From Nocardiopsis suaedae (GTDB taxonomy: Bacteria > Actinomycetota > Actinomycetes > Streptosporangiales > Streptosporangiaceae), in contig NZ_JAQFWP010000026.1 of the NCBI RefSeq assembly GCF_027706745.1, positions 20,751 through 84,750 of the forward strand: 64,000 nucleotides of DNA. The letters run 5' to 3'. The notes beneath the pieces are model-generated. The model was given only the letters and a program-made list of their open reading frames with translations, was not told the DNA's origin and made no database searches. The position numbers and the translations under genes were made by a program. This document shows, piece after piece, positions 63,931 to 64,000 of the stretch; positions within the stretch are counted from its first letter, which is position 1, and every line of letters begins with the position of its first letter.

Positions 63931-64000
63931 AGGGCCCTTGCCGGGCGCCTAGGGCGTGTTTCTTGGATCTTGAGTCTCGGGTCTGTGGCTCACAACCCCG

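Noticed and set aside
63941..64000. Possible insertion-sequence end at the right window edge (AGGGCGTGTTTCTTGG)
   Set aside because: The motif recalls terminal repeats of some actinomycete IS elements, but no partner repeat or transposase is visible before the window ends.

Overview
The window is a GC-rich actinomycete chromosome segment. GTG and TTG starts are frequent, a mycothiol-dependent enzyme is present, and groEL stands alone without groES. The housekeeping order (thrC-cysO-groEL, otsA/DUF3263/otsB, cold-shock/DUF3027/sacsin-like ATPase/methyltransferase, DUF2530 divergent from an NCS2 permease) suggests a Streptomyces relative. Nocardiopsis or another Nocardiopsaceae member is my best guess, from recall of such genomes rather than from any search. 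No rRNA, tRNA or CRISPR array was seen.

Layout. 1-6.3 kb: a truncated PAS-GAF-phosphatase, a DtxR-type metalloregulator, pdxH divergent from a citrate synthase-like gene, serC, and a glycerophosphodiesterase. 6.35-8.12 kb: 1.8 kb with no convincing gene, holding three copies of a dispersed repeat (two direct, one inverted) and two operator-like palindromes with the same core. 8.1-29.5 kb: mostly conserved actinobacterial genes (thpR, MFS/MarR pair, guanine/hypoxanthine-type permease, methyltransferase, sacsin-like ATPase, cold-shock protein, small membrane proteins, an R2-like ligand-binding oxidase, TetR/DHFR-like pair, septum-formation lipoprotein). 29.6-38.6 kb: groEL behind two CIRCE elements; thrC-cysO behind a clear SAM-I (S-box) riboswitch; otsA, then DUF3263-otsB; and a mycosin-like S8 protein that has lost every catalytic residue.

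41.4-58 kb is a type VII secretion (T7SS) island. It has a fused three-ATPase EccC, DUF6177 and another associated protein, EccD, two small ESX-like proteins, a MinD-like pseudo-ATPase, a proline-rich basic protein, and a membrane-anchored TNT-domain protein. A divergent cargo operon encodes a helical small protein, DUF6507, a 996-residue polymorphic toxin with a C-terminal Endonuclease_NS_2-type nuclease, and a YezG-type immunity protein. The toxin tip and immunity genes are visibly AT-richer than everything around them. Next to them lie a broken second YezG copy and a transposase remnant, which is the signature of toxin/immunity replacement. EccB, EccE and an active mycosin are not in the window.

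58-64 kb: Pro/Gly-rich four-helix membrane proteins (one single, two tandem duplicates), a MarR-GNAT pair divergent from an MFS exporter, and a secreted glycerophosphodiesterase.

Threads linking the genes: SerC makes O-phosphoserine, the acceptor used by the CysO/CysM cysteine route, and cysO lies behind the SAM riboswitch with thrC. otsA and otsB complete trehalose synthesis although they are about 2.6 kb apart. Three T7SS components (mycosin-like, MinD-like, TNT) keep their folds but lack key catalytic residues.
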